From OM182 bacterium MED-G24 (GTDB lineage: Bacteria; Pseudomonadota; Gammaproteobacteria; Pseudomonadales; Azotimanducaceae), in the NCBI GenBank assembly GCA_002457275.1, contig NTKD01000004.1, forward strand, positions 1 to 64,000: a DNA stretch of 64,000 nucleotides. Direction: 5' to 3'. Numbering within the stretch: position 1 is the stretch's first letter; the number at the start of each line of letters is the position of its first letter. Below, piece after piece: positions 38,528 through 46,161 of the stretch. The notes beneath the pieces are model-generated. The model ran no database searches. It saw nothing but the letters and a program-made list of their open reading frames with translations, and was not told the DNA's origin. A program made the position numbers and the translations under genes.

Positions 38528-40662
38528 GTATTCCGTTTTCACTGCAACGGAACCCCAGGCTTTCCACCTGGATTCGGTTTGAAGGTGATCGGTTGATCGT
38601 CTACACCGGCAAAGTGGAACTGGGGCAGGGAATCAAGACCGCCGTGGCCTCCATTGCGGCATTCGAACTGAACTTTCCGATTTCACGCATTGATGTCGTC
38701 TCGGGCAACACGGAGAGTGGACCTGAAGAGGGCATCACAGCTGGCAGTATGTCAATTGAAACCACCGGTGCGGCCATCAGACAGGCGTCAGCCGAGGTAC
38801 GTGCGCACCTTCTGGACCGAGCCGCGGATCGCCTGGAGGCCGACCCAAGCGCGTTGGTCGTTAAAGACGGCCTCATCCACAATCCCGGAACCAACAACAG
38901 CCTCAGCTTTGACGAAATCCTTAGCGGCGGGCAAATAGATGTGGAAGCAACGGGCAATCCCAAACCGCGCCCCTCAGATGCCTCTGACACCTTAGGTACT
39001 TCCGAGACACCACGCACCGCACGAATTGATCTACCGTACAAAGTCACCGGGGGCAAGGCCTTTATACAGGATCTGCAATTCCCTCACATGAAGCACGGTA
39101 GAGTCGTTCGTGGACCGTCGATCAATCACTACCCTGACCAGACCAGCGACTTAAAGGAATCGTTGGCGAACATCGTTCGCGACGGCAACTTCATCGGTGT
39201 CATCGCCGATCGAGAAGACGCCGTTCGAGCCGCCAGGCAACATCTGAACGACACCATCTCATGGCAGCTGGACGCTTCTCACGAAACTCCCAATGGATCC
39301 GACTGGCTTCGAGATACCGACACCCGGTTGCTGGTGGTAGACGGCACCCCGGGTGACGAACCCATACCCGACGTGCCGGCCTGTAACTTCAGCGCGACCT
39401 ATCGAAAACCATGGCACATGCACGGATCGCTCTCACCCTCGGCCGCGATCGCGATTTGGCAGGATGACCACCTGACCGTTTACAGCCATGCTCAGGGTCC
39501 CTCGTTGCTACGCGACGCGCTTGCGAACGCGCTCTCACTCAACGGAAACCAGGTCACCGTCATCCACACGGAGAACGCCGGTTGTTATGGCCACAATGGC
39601 GCAGATGATGCCGCGATGGATGCTGCCAAACTGGCTCTGCACGTTCCTGGTTCCCACATCCTGCTCAAGTGGGAACGGGAAGACGAGCATCGCTATGAGC
39701 CCTATAGCCCCGGCACGTTGATTGATGTCGCCGCGAACATCGAAAACGGTCGTGTTCGGTACTGGAGCGCCGATATCTACAGCCAGACCCACTCTGGGCG
39801 CCCTTTCGGGATGCAAGGCGCGTCCAACCTCGTCGCCGCATGGGAGCAGGAAGAAGCGATACCGCGGCCTATACCGCAACCCGGTCGCGGCAATCATTCC
39901 GGTATTCACCGAAATGCCGATCCCCTGTATCAGTTTGAGGATCGTCGTATCGTCAAACACCTGAACCGGGATCAGCGTATCCGAACTTCATCAACCCGTG
40001 GTCTGGGCGCGTTTGCGAACGTCTTTGCCATCGAGTCAGCAATAGACGAACTGGCAAGGCTTGATGAAATCGATCCAGTGACTTTCAGGTTGGCACACTT
40101 GGAAGACCCGCGCGCAGTTGCCGTGTTGCAGCGTTGCCGTGCACTGGCATCCGACTATGCACCGAGGCACCAAGATGGTCACCATCCCGGGCGGGGTTTT
40201 GCGTTCGCGCAATACAAAAACCGACAGACGTATGCAGCGCTGTGTGTATTCCTCGATGTCGACGACGAGACGCTGGAGGTTTCCCTGGAACATGCGATCA
40301 TCGTTGCGGATGCCGGACGCGTCGTCGACCCGGACGGACTTCGTAATCAGCTGGAAGGCGGCTTCATCCAGTCCGCCAGCTGGTCTCTGAAAGAATCGGT
40401 CAGTTTCAATCGCTATGGCACGACTTCGGTTGACTGGGACAGTTATCCAATCCTCCGGTTTTCCGAGATTCCAACCGTCAATGTTCAGCTGATCGAGGAT
40501 CCCACCTCACCTTCGCTGGGTGCTGGAGAAGCGTTACATGGTCCAACACCAGCCGCGATCGCCAATGCCATTGCTGATGCCACGGGGATCCGGGTCCGAG
40601 AAGTCCCACTGAACACAGATTCTATTCGCCGAGCCGGACTGGTTGACCACACAGCGCGGTAG
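38524..40662 (+). CDS. Molybdopterin-binding hydroxylase, large subunit (IorB-like)
   Basis: This 712-residue catalytic subunit of the xanthine oxidase superfamily has the molybdopterin-binding part at the N-terminus (IVYTGKVELGQGIKTAVASI, then TESGPEEGITAGSMSIETTG). That order is characteristic of isoquinoline 1-oxidoreductase IorB-type aldehyde/heterocycle hydroxylases. The catalytic Glu sits in LGAGEALHGPTPAAIANAI near residue 670. There is no Tat signal, so it should be cytoplasmic. The substrate is unknown; an aldehyde or N-heterocycle is plausible. Electron acceptors other than NAD are likely, as no FAD subunit is encoded. Confidence 0.88.
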   Translation: MSIPFSLQRNPRLSTWIRFEGDRLIVYTGKVELGQGIKTAVASIAAFELNFPISRIDVVSGNTESGPEEGITAGSMSIETTGAAIRQASAEVRAHLLDRAADRLEADPSALVVKDGLIHNPGTNNSLSFDEILSGGQIDVEATGNPKPRPSDASDTLGTSETPRTARIDLPYKVTGGKAFIQDLQFPHMKHGRVVRGPSINHYPDQTSDLKESLANIVRDGNFIGVIADREDAVRAARQHLNDTISWQLDASHETPNGSDWLRDTDTRLLVVDGTPGDEPIPDVPACNFSATYRKPWHMHGSLSPSAAIAIWQDDHLTVYSHAQGPSLLRDALANALSLNGNQVTVIHTENAGCYGHNGADDAAMDAAKLALHVPGSHILLKWEREDEHRYEPYSPGTLIDVAANIENGRVRYWSADIYSQTHSGRPFGMQGASNLVAAWEQEEAIPRPIPQPGRGNHSGIHRNADPLYQFEDRRIVKHLNRDQRIRTSSTRGLGAFANVFAIESAIDELARLDEIDPVTFRLAHLEDPRAVAVLQRCRALASDYAPRHQDGHHPGRGFAFAQYKNRQTYAALCVFLDVDDETLEVSLEHAIIVADAGRVVDPDGLRNQLEGGFIQSASWSLKESVSFNRYGTTSVDWDSYPILRFSEIPTVNVQLIEDPTSPSLGAGEALHGPTPAAIANAIADATGIRVREVPLNTDSIRRAGLVDHTAR

Positions 40663-40686
40663 AAATCGACTTCACAGTTCCCATCA

Positions 40687-41505
40687 TTACCACTTTTCGA
40701 TCGCACCCATTAAAAGTCTCTGCTCATCGGTACCTTCCTCCCGGAAACGCCTTGCGACCGGGCCACTGAACGACTCGCGGGATTTCATCCACGAGTTCTG
40801 GTAACACATCAGACAGGTTCGTCGCATTTCACCGGAAACGTTGGCTACGCCGCGATAGTAGATCCATCCATCAAACAACACTGCCTGACCGGGCTTTGCA
40901 TAGACCCGAACCTCATCAGGGCGAGGGTCCGGCTTGTGTGACGGCGATGCTGGATTCCGGTGGCTGCCTCGCACAAACGCGATGGCACCATTTTCTTCCG
41001 TCAGTTCGTCGAGAAAATAACCGCAATTGATCTGACCTGGCCGGCTACCGTAGGGAGTCCCATTTGGATCGACTGGCCACGGTCCATCACGATGCCATCC
41101 CTGATCCGGTACCTCTCCTTGGGTGACTCGTGCAGTCGCGCTGTGGAGCTGAATACAGTTCCCAAGCAACGCTTTGATGCGAGACAATGCAGGGGGGTGA
41201 TCCAGCAGAAACTCAAAACGAGAATCCTCCTCCAGAAGCTCATGAATAAACTGCTCTCCACCACTTGTTCTGGCATAGGTCTCGTCCAGTGCCGCCCTCA
41301 GCGATTCCACCTGAGCATGTGTTATCGCATCTTCGACAACGAGAAAACCATTCTTGAGGAACGAATCAACGTCGGCAGACAAGGCCGTCGTCAATGTCGG
41401 GTTCATCTCGCGGGGCACAATGTTTCGAGGCATAGTGTTACGTTGCGTTTTCCCCGTTCCTTTCCTGTTCTCGCCTTCTTGGGCAGCCGCTTTTGCGTCA
41501 GCCAT
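40687..41505 (-). CDS. Phytanoyl-CoA dioxygenase (PhyH) family protein with altered metal site
   Basis: The protein is of the Fe(II)/2-oxoglutarate oxygenase PhyH family. The first two metal ligands are visible in GWHRDGPWPVD (His-x-Asp). The expected distal His motif (LFDxRLWHxxGxNxS) appears as LFDGWIYYRGVANVSGEMRR, with Tyr in place of His. The RR in GEMRRT fits the 2-oxoglutarate-binding Arg. I chose ATG 41505, whose ATGATGGCTGA overlaps the end of the MOSC frame; ATGs at 41433 and 41406 are alternatives. The target substrate is unknown. Confidence 0.8.
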   Translation of the reverse strand: MADAKAAAQEGENRKGTGKTQRNTMPRNIVPREMNPTLTTALSADVDSFLKNGFLVVEDAITHAQVESLRAALDETYARTSGGEQFIHELLEEDSRFEFLLDHPPALSRIKALLGNCIQLHSATARVTQGEVPDQGWHRDGPWPVDPNGTPYGSRPGQINCGYFLDELTEENGAIAFVRGSHRNPASPSHKPDPRPDEVRVYAKPGQAVLFDGWIYYRGVANVSGEMRRTCLMCYQNSWMKSRESFSGPVARRFREEGTDEQRLLMGAIEKW

Positions 41506-42051
41506 CATTACCGTCCCGTTTTGCGATGTTGTCGCCGACACGGATCGCACCTGCCTGCACAATCTTGGCGTTAATACCTCGAAGATTCAGCTGGCATCCA
41601 ACCTCGGAATTTACAAATGCCATCACGTCAGCGCCAAACCGATCGACAAATTTTGCACGGACACGATGGGGTACAGCAGTGACCTCAACGACAGCTTCTC
41701 CCAACGCGAGTCGTGTAGCGACGGGCAGGTTTTCCAGGCTGAGATCAAATCCACATAGAGCTCATCCCCAGCAAGTGCCCAGCGGTCCCGGTCCTGTGCC
41801 ACCAGCGCCGTCGAACGGACATTCATGACATTAAGCTGCATTTCCGGGTGGGCGTTCGGGCGGCCTTTCCAGTTGTCACCCAACAATCCTTCTTCGAGCG
41901 ACAACTCACCTTCCTCGATCGTTATGCGTTCGCCAATATCAGGTCGTTGTACGATCATCTCGAGGCAACCGCTGTCTTTCGGCGCCTGTTTGATCGTGTC
42001 AAGGCCGGCTTCCAGTTCTGCCGTGGTGAGGTGTGCCACAGTCTTCTCCAT
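41498..42051 (-). pseudogene. MOSC-domain protein gene with one frameshift
   Basis: From ATG 42051 (MEKTVAHLTTAELEAGLDTI) the frame holds a MOSC domain: GSCLEMIV-like DSGCLEMIVQRPDIGERI, NVRSTALVAQDRDRWALAGD and LYVD. After GTGGATTT the sequence continues one frame over (DLSLENLPVATRLALGEAVV, VPHRVRAKFVDRFGADVMAF, GINAKIVQAGAIRVGDNI) to the stop at 41498. One base lost at about 41752 explains it. MOSC domains bind molybdenum cofactor or sulphur donors and are common next to molybdenum hydroxylases such as the one 1 kb away. Confidence 0.7.
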
Positions 42052-42129
42052 ATCAGGGAATCGGTTGCCTAGCGTACAGGGAAACACCCCGCTATGCTGC
42101 AACCGAACATCCGACTGTGAACACCTATC

Positions 42130-43095
42130 ATGCCACTACATCCCCAGACCCAGGCACTTGTTGACTCGATGGCCACCGCCAACGAAGGTCGTCCTGACAC
42201 CCACGAATTGCCACCAGATCAGGCCAGAGCCGGTTACCAGGCATTGGGCAATATGCTTGGCCCTGTACCCGAGGTCACCAGTGTGGCGGACCGGACGATC
42301 CCCGGCCCTGCTGGCGATATCCCCGTACGTGTCTATTCACCACAGCCGGATAACACGCTCCCTGTAGTAGTCTACTTTCACGGCGGCGGCTGGGTGATCG
42401 GTGACCTCGAAACCCATGACCGCGAATGCAGGCTGCTCGCGAACCAGGTGCCTTGCGTTGTCGTTGCCGTGGACTATCGACTTGCGCCGGAACACCCCTT
42501 CCCAGCTTCACACGATGACTCCTGGGCAGCAACACAGTACGTCGCAGCAAACGCGGCCGACTTTGGCGGTGATGATGCAAGGATAGCGGTCGCCGGTGAT
42601 TCGGCGGGTGGCAATCTCTCTGCCTACGTTGCGCTGACGGCACGCGATGCGGGCCTTGATCTCAAACTACAGGCCCTGATCTACCCAGCAACAGATGCTC
42701 GAGGGCACGTTCCAGGTACCAGCAACACAATGCGGCAATCCCTCATCGACAACCAGGATGCACCCTTTCTGACGCTGGCTTCCATGCACTATTTCTTTAC
42801 GCATCTGGCCGGAGAACAAAATCACGACGAGGTTGCCGGGGACTGGCGATTGTCGCCATTGCTCGCAGACAGTCACGCCGGTGTCGCCCCGGCGTATATC
42901 GCCACCTGCGAGTATGACCCCATTCGGGATGAAGGTAACGATTATGCCAAGGCGCTGTCCGAAGCTGGCGTCGCAGTACAGCACAAGCAGTGGCCCGGTG
43001 AGCCTCATCTGTTGTTCCAGTTGTCCCCGATTCTCGACGATGGCAAGGCACTGATCGCCGAAACTGTGGCAGCACTTCAACAGGCGTTTGCCTGA
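42130..43095 (+). CDS. Alpha/beta hydrolase (hormone-sensitive lipase family esterase)
   Basis: This 321-residue cytoplasmic carboxylesterase has the oxyanion-hole motif VYFHGGGWVIGDLETHD, the nucleophile Ser in AVAGDSAGGNLSAY, the Asp in CEYDPIRDEGNDYAKAL and the His in GEPHLLFQL. This is the bacterial HSL (family IV) pattern. The acyl substrate is not predictable. It lies between the MOSC remnant (divergent) and the GMC oxidoreductase, which starts 19 bp after it on the same strand, so the two are probably co-transcribed. Confidence 0.92.
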   Translation: MPLHPQTQALVDSMATANEGRPDTHELPPDQARAGYQALGNMLGPVPEVTSVADRTIPGPAGDIPVRVYSPQPDNTLPVVVYFHGGGWVIGDLETHDRECRLLANQVPCVVVAVDYRLAPEHPFPASHDDSWAATQYVAANAADFGGDDARIAVAGDSAGGNLSAYVALTARDAGLDLKLQALIYPATDARGHVPGTSNTMRQSLIDNQDAPFLTLASMHYFFTHLAGEQNHDEVAGDWRLSPLLADSHAGVAPAYIATCEYDPIRDEGNDYAKALSEAGVAVQHKQWPGEPHLLFQLSPILDDGKALIAETVAALQQAFA

Positions 43096-43114
43096 CCACT
43101 CGTCGACGACCGCC

Positions 43115-44716
43115 ATGTCCAGGGATATCCATCACAGCGATGTCCTGATCATTGGTGCCGGGTCCGCCGGTTGTGTTCTGGCGAATCGACTAAGCGCCGA
43201 CTCCCAACGTACAGTCACGTTGATCGAAGCCGGTGGCAACGACCGCCATCCCATGATCCGGATGCCCTCCGCGTTCTATTTGCCGGTACGCCACAGGAAA
43301 TTCAACTGGGGTTACGTCAGCGAACCGGAACCCCATCTCAACAACCGGCGATTGTTATGTCCTCGTGGTCGACTGTTAGGGGGATCCTCGTCCATCAACG
43401 GCATGGTCTATGTGCGCGGCAATCCGGCGGACTTTGATCGCTGGCAACAAATGGGCGCTGAAGGATGGGCCTACCAGGACGTGCTCCCCTACTTCAAAAA
43501 GGCACAACACTTCGCAGGTCAGAATAAACCCCATCCATTCCGTGGTCATGACGGGCCCCTATCGGTTACGGATGGCACACTCAGCAATCCACTGCACAAC
43601 CGTTTCCTGACAGCCGCTGAGCAGGCGGGATACCCTCGCCGGCAGGACCTCAATGACAACGAGCAGGAAGGGTTCGGCCCGTTACCCATGACCGTGGCGA
43701 ACGGCATACGGGCCTCCACGGCGCACGCCTATCTGCATCCTGTGATACATCGAAAGAATCTGCGGGTTATTCGTAACGCTCTTGCCAGTCAGATATTGAT
43801 GGATCACCACCATGCGATCGGTGCGACAGCGACGGTGGGTAGGCGCGAGGTCAGGCTGGGTGCCAACCTGGTCATCCTGTGCGGTGGCGCGATCAACTCA
43901 CCACAGCTTCTGATGTTATCGGGTATAGGCCCTGCGGATCAGCTCAGCGCTCTCAATATCCCCGTACAGCAGGATCTCATGGGCGTGGGTGAGAACCTGA
44001 TGGATCACCTGGAAATCTATATTCAGCAGGCCTGCACACAACCGATTTCGCTTTACAGCGATCTAGGCCTGTTTGGTCGTGCAAAGATCGGCATTGAGTG
44101 GTCGCTCACACGACGTGGTCTGGGCACGACCAACCACTTTGAAACCGGTGGCTTCATTCGTAGCAGCGATACCGCGCCGTATCCCAATATCCAGTTCCAC
44201 TTCCTACCAGCTGCTATGCAATATGATGGTAGTGCGCGATCCGCGCAGCATGGTTTCCAGGCGCATGTCGGTCCGATGTTGCCCTCGAGTCGAGGCTCGG
44301 TGTCGCTCAACAGCAATAACCCATCGGACCCACCGAAAATCCAATTCAACTACATGTCGGATCCGACGGACTGGCGAGTATTCCGAGCCGCGATCCGTGC
44401 AGCTCGCCACATCTTTGCACAACCGGCTTTTGCTGACGTGAGGGGGGATGAGATAAGACCAGGGGACGCTGCCACATCGGACGACGACCTGGATGCCTTC
44501 ATTCGTACGCACGCGGAAAGTGCCTATCACCCATGCGGCACGTGTCGCATGGGTGTCGACGATCAATCCGTGGTGACCCCAAAGGGCCAGGTCCACTGCA
44601 TGGAGAATCTCTACGTTGTCGACGCTTCTATTTTCCCGCACATCACCAATGGGAATCTCAATGCGCCCGTGATCATGCTGGCAGAGAAAATCGCCACTCA
44701 CCTCGGGACCCGATGA
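43115..44716 (+). CDS. GMC-family FAD oxidoreductase (choline/alcohol dehydrogenase type)
   Basis: This 533-residue enzyme has the FAD-binding GXGXXG segment (VLIIGAGSAGCVLANRLS), the GMC signature GRLLGGSSSINGMVYVRGNP, the second GMC signature ILCGGAINSPQLLMLSGIGP, and the catalytic His in YHPCGTCRMGVD with NGNLNAPVIMLAEKIA. It oxidises an alcohol to an aldehyde or acid; relatives include choline, PEG and alkanol dehydrogenases. ATG 43115 is preferred over a TTG at 43088. Pairing with the upstream esterase suggests ester cleavage followed by alcohol oxidation. Confidence 0.92.
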   Translation: MSRDIHHSDVLIIGAGSAGCVLANRLSADSQRTVTLIEAGGNDRHPMIRMPSAFYLPVRHRKFNWGYVSEPEPHLNNRRLLCPRGRLLGGSSSINGMVYVRGNPADFDRWQQMGAEGWAYQDVLPYFKKAQHFAGQNKPHPFRGHDGPLSVTDGTLSNPLHNRFLTAAEQAGYPRRQDLNDNEQEGFGPLPMTVANGIRASTAHAYLHPVIHRKNLRVIRNALASQILMDHHHAIGATATVGRREVRLGANLVILCGGAINSPQLLMLSGIGPADQLSALNIPVQQDLMGVGENLMDHLEIYIQQACTQPISLYSDLGLFGRAKIGIEWSLTRRGLGTTNHFETGGFIRSSDTAPYPNIQFHFLPAAMQYDGSARSAQHGFQAHVGPMLPSSRGSVSLNSNNPSDPPKIQFNYMSDPTDWRVFRAAIRAARHIFAQPAFADVRGDEIRPGDAATSDDDLDAFIRTHAESAYHPCGTCRMGVDDQSVVTPKGQVHCMENLYVVDASIFPHITNGNLNAPVIMLAEKIATHLGTR

Positions 44717-44785
44717 GAAAAGAGCCTGCGGGTGTTTTACAAACTCAGCGACCGGCGCTTGCACCAGAAAAAACAATACGGGTGC

Positions 44786-44802
44786 TTGATCAGCCTGATC
44801 AA
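44786..44802. promoter_or_regulatory. Perfect inverted repeat upstream of the ribH promoter
   Basis: TTGATCA-GCC-TGATCAA is a perfect 7-bp inverted repeat, centred about 38 bp upstream of the -10 box of ribH and 78 bp after the GMC stop. There is no T-run, so it is not an intrinsic terminator. A regulator operator just upstream of the -35 is the simplest reading. Confidence 0.4.
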
Positions 44803-44829
44803 AACCATCCCATCAGGCGAACAGATCGG

Positions 44830-44859
44830 TATAATCTAGCTGTCGCTCCAGTAGCGACA
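44830..44859 (+). promoter_or_regulatory. ribH -10 box and 5'-terminal hairpin
   Basis: A perfect TATAAT (44830–44835) should start transcription near 44842. The first bases transcribed, TGTCGCT-CCAGT-AGCGACA (44841–44859), form a perfect 7-bp hairpin directly in front of the FMN aptamer. No convincing -35 is present. A 5'-terminal hairpin can protect the RNA from RNase-dependent decay. Confidence 0.55.
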
Positions 44860-45022
44860 ATTCTCAGGGCGGGGTGAAAGTCCCTACCGGCGGTAATCAC
44901 GACCCGACCAACGCTTGGTTGGTCTGTGTTGACGTGTAGCCCGCGGGCGCTTCTGCGCGAGCAGGAGGACAGCAGACCCGGTTGGATTCCGGGGCCGACA
45001 GTCACAGTCTGGTTATGAGAAT
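44860..45022 (+). ncRNA. FMN riboswitch (RFN element)
   Basis: The aptamer has its closing P1 stem (ATTCTCA 44860–44866 with TGAGAAT 45016–45022) and the conserved core: AGGGCGGGGTGAAAGTCCC, TACCGGCGGTAAT, AGCCCGCGGGCGC, GACAGCAGACCCGGTTGGAT and CCGGGGCCGACAGTCACAGT. It binds FMN and turns down expression of flavin genes. The downstream gene is ribH, and a hairpin next to the start codon suggests control of translation. Confidence 0.95.
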
Positions 45023-45070
45023 GAGGTTGCTTGTTTGGATCACTGTGTCCTTCTTTCCCCCTTGTTTGCC

Positions 45071-45104
45071 CTGTTGTTTTTGTCCAGGTAAAAGGAAACA
45101 ACAG
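45071..45104 (+). promoter_or_regulatory. Hairpin abutting the ribH start codon (riboswitch expression platform)
   Basis: CTGTTGTTT (45071–45079) pairs perfectly over 9 bp with AAACAACAG (45096–45104), which ends directly before the ATG at 45105. The ribosome site AAAGGA (45091–45096) is held in the loop against the stem. This fold would hinder initiation, which fits translational control by the FMN aptamer 48 bases upstream. No long T-run typical of a transcription-terminating platform follows. Confidence 0.65.
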
Positions 45105-45602
45105 ATGACTCAATTCGATCCCAAAATCTCCGATATTGCTTCCCGAAACAAGATCGCACTGGTGCAGGCATGTTGGCATCGAGATATTGTTGATGAGTTC
45201 CGACACTCGTTCATCAAAACGTGGGGCGAATCCGACAATAGCCAGGTTGAGGTATTCGAAGTGCCCGGTGCTTTCGAGATTCCACTTCGTATCAAACAAC
45301 TGGCATCCACGGACGAATACGCCGGCATCGTTGCAACCGCGCTTGTCGTCGATGGAGGGATCTATCGTCACGAGTTCGTTGCAACCGCTGTGATCGACGG
45401 GTTGATGCAAGTTCAGCTGGAGACCGGCGTGCCCGTTTTCTCAGGCGTTTTGACCCCTCACGATTTTTTGAGTGAAGGGCGACATGCGTTCTTTAAAGAG
45501 CACTTCGTACTCAAGGGCCATGAGGTCGCCAGCGCCTGCCTTGCAACACTGACCAAAAAGGAAGCAACAGCGGGTTGCCTGAATCAAAAGGCGGGTTCGT
45601 AA
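45105..45602 (+). CDS. ribH: 6,7-dimethyl-8-ribityllumazine synthase
   Basis: The protein is a 165-residue lumazine synthase, the penultimate step of riboflavin synthesis. It shows IALVQACWHRDIVDEFRHSF, the substrate-binding EVPGAFEIPLRIKQLA, VVDGGIYRHEFVATAVIDGL and GVPVFSGVLTPHDF. The WHRDIVDE start and GIYRHEFV segment resemble the type-II (Brucella RibH2-like) enzymes rather than the E. coli type, and the gene is alone rather than in a rib operon. The FMN riboswitch upstream gives end-product control. Confidence 0.92.
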   Translation: MTQFDPKISDIASRNKIALVQACWHRDIVDEFRHSFIKTWGESDNSQVEVFEVPGAFEIPLRIKQLASTDEYAGIVATALVVDGGIYRHEFVATAVIDGLMQVQLETGVPVFSGVLTPHDFLSEGRHAFFKEHFVLKGHEVASACLATLTKKEATAGCLNQKAGS

Positions 45603-45615
45603 GCGCGATAGCGTC

Positions 45616-46161
45616 CTATGCCTGAGCGGAATCGAGCCACTTGCGCACCATGCGCAACACCGATTCCTCATCAGTCAGATTGGTGATCTCGTCGGCACTG
45701 ATCCACCGAAGGTCGTTGGACTCTTCGGAGACCACATACTTGTTGTGAGCTGCCTGCAGCAGGAATCGACAGTCATAGTGAAAATGGGCCGGTTCAGCAC
45801 CGCGTGCCGGGATCTCATGGATATCAATATCAAATATCTTCGTGGACAGTGCGGCAATATCGTCTATCCCCGATTCCTCGATCGCCTCGCGGAGTGCCAC
45901 ATTTGCTACGTCAGCGTCACCATCCGCGTGGCCACCCGGCTGTAGCCAGCGACCCAGCTTTCGGTGGTGTGTGAGAAGCGCTCGTTGCCCGTTACTGTCC
46001 AGTAGCCATGCGGAACCGGTGACGTGCCCAATCAGGAGTGAACGCTCAAAGCAGTGGGTGTTCGCTTCGACAAAATTCCGGAGCCGGTTCACCGTGGCCT
46101 CTTCTGCTGGAAAGCGCGCCGAATAGTTGTCCAGCAACGTGAGCAGGGGACGACGGTGCAC
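45616..46161 (-). CDS. Nudix hydrolase
   Basis: This 181-residue protein has a Nudix fold. The Nudix box reads GGHADGDADVANVALREAIE followed by ESGI. The REAIEESG core is intact, but the first Glu of the classical GX5E is Ala, as in a subfamily with the GGHADGD pattern. QPGG and a His-rich FHYDCRFLL strand follow. The start is GTG, overlapping the cobT stop in TAGTG. A nucleotide-diphosphate substrate is likely but not known. It is probably read with cobS–cobT. Confidence 0.85.
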   Translation of the reverse strand: MHRRPLLTLLDNYSARFPAEEATVNRLRNFVEANTHCFERSLLIGHVTGSAWLLDSNGQRALLTHHRKLGRWLQPGGHADGDADVANVALREAIEESGIDDIAALSTKIFDIDIHEIPARGAEPAHFHYDCRFLLQAAHNKYVVSEESNDLRWISADEITNLTDEESVLRMVRKWLDSAQA

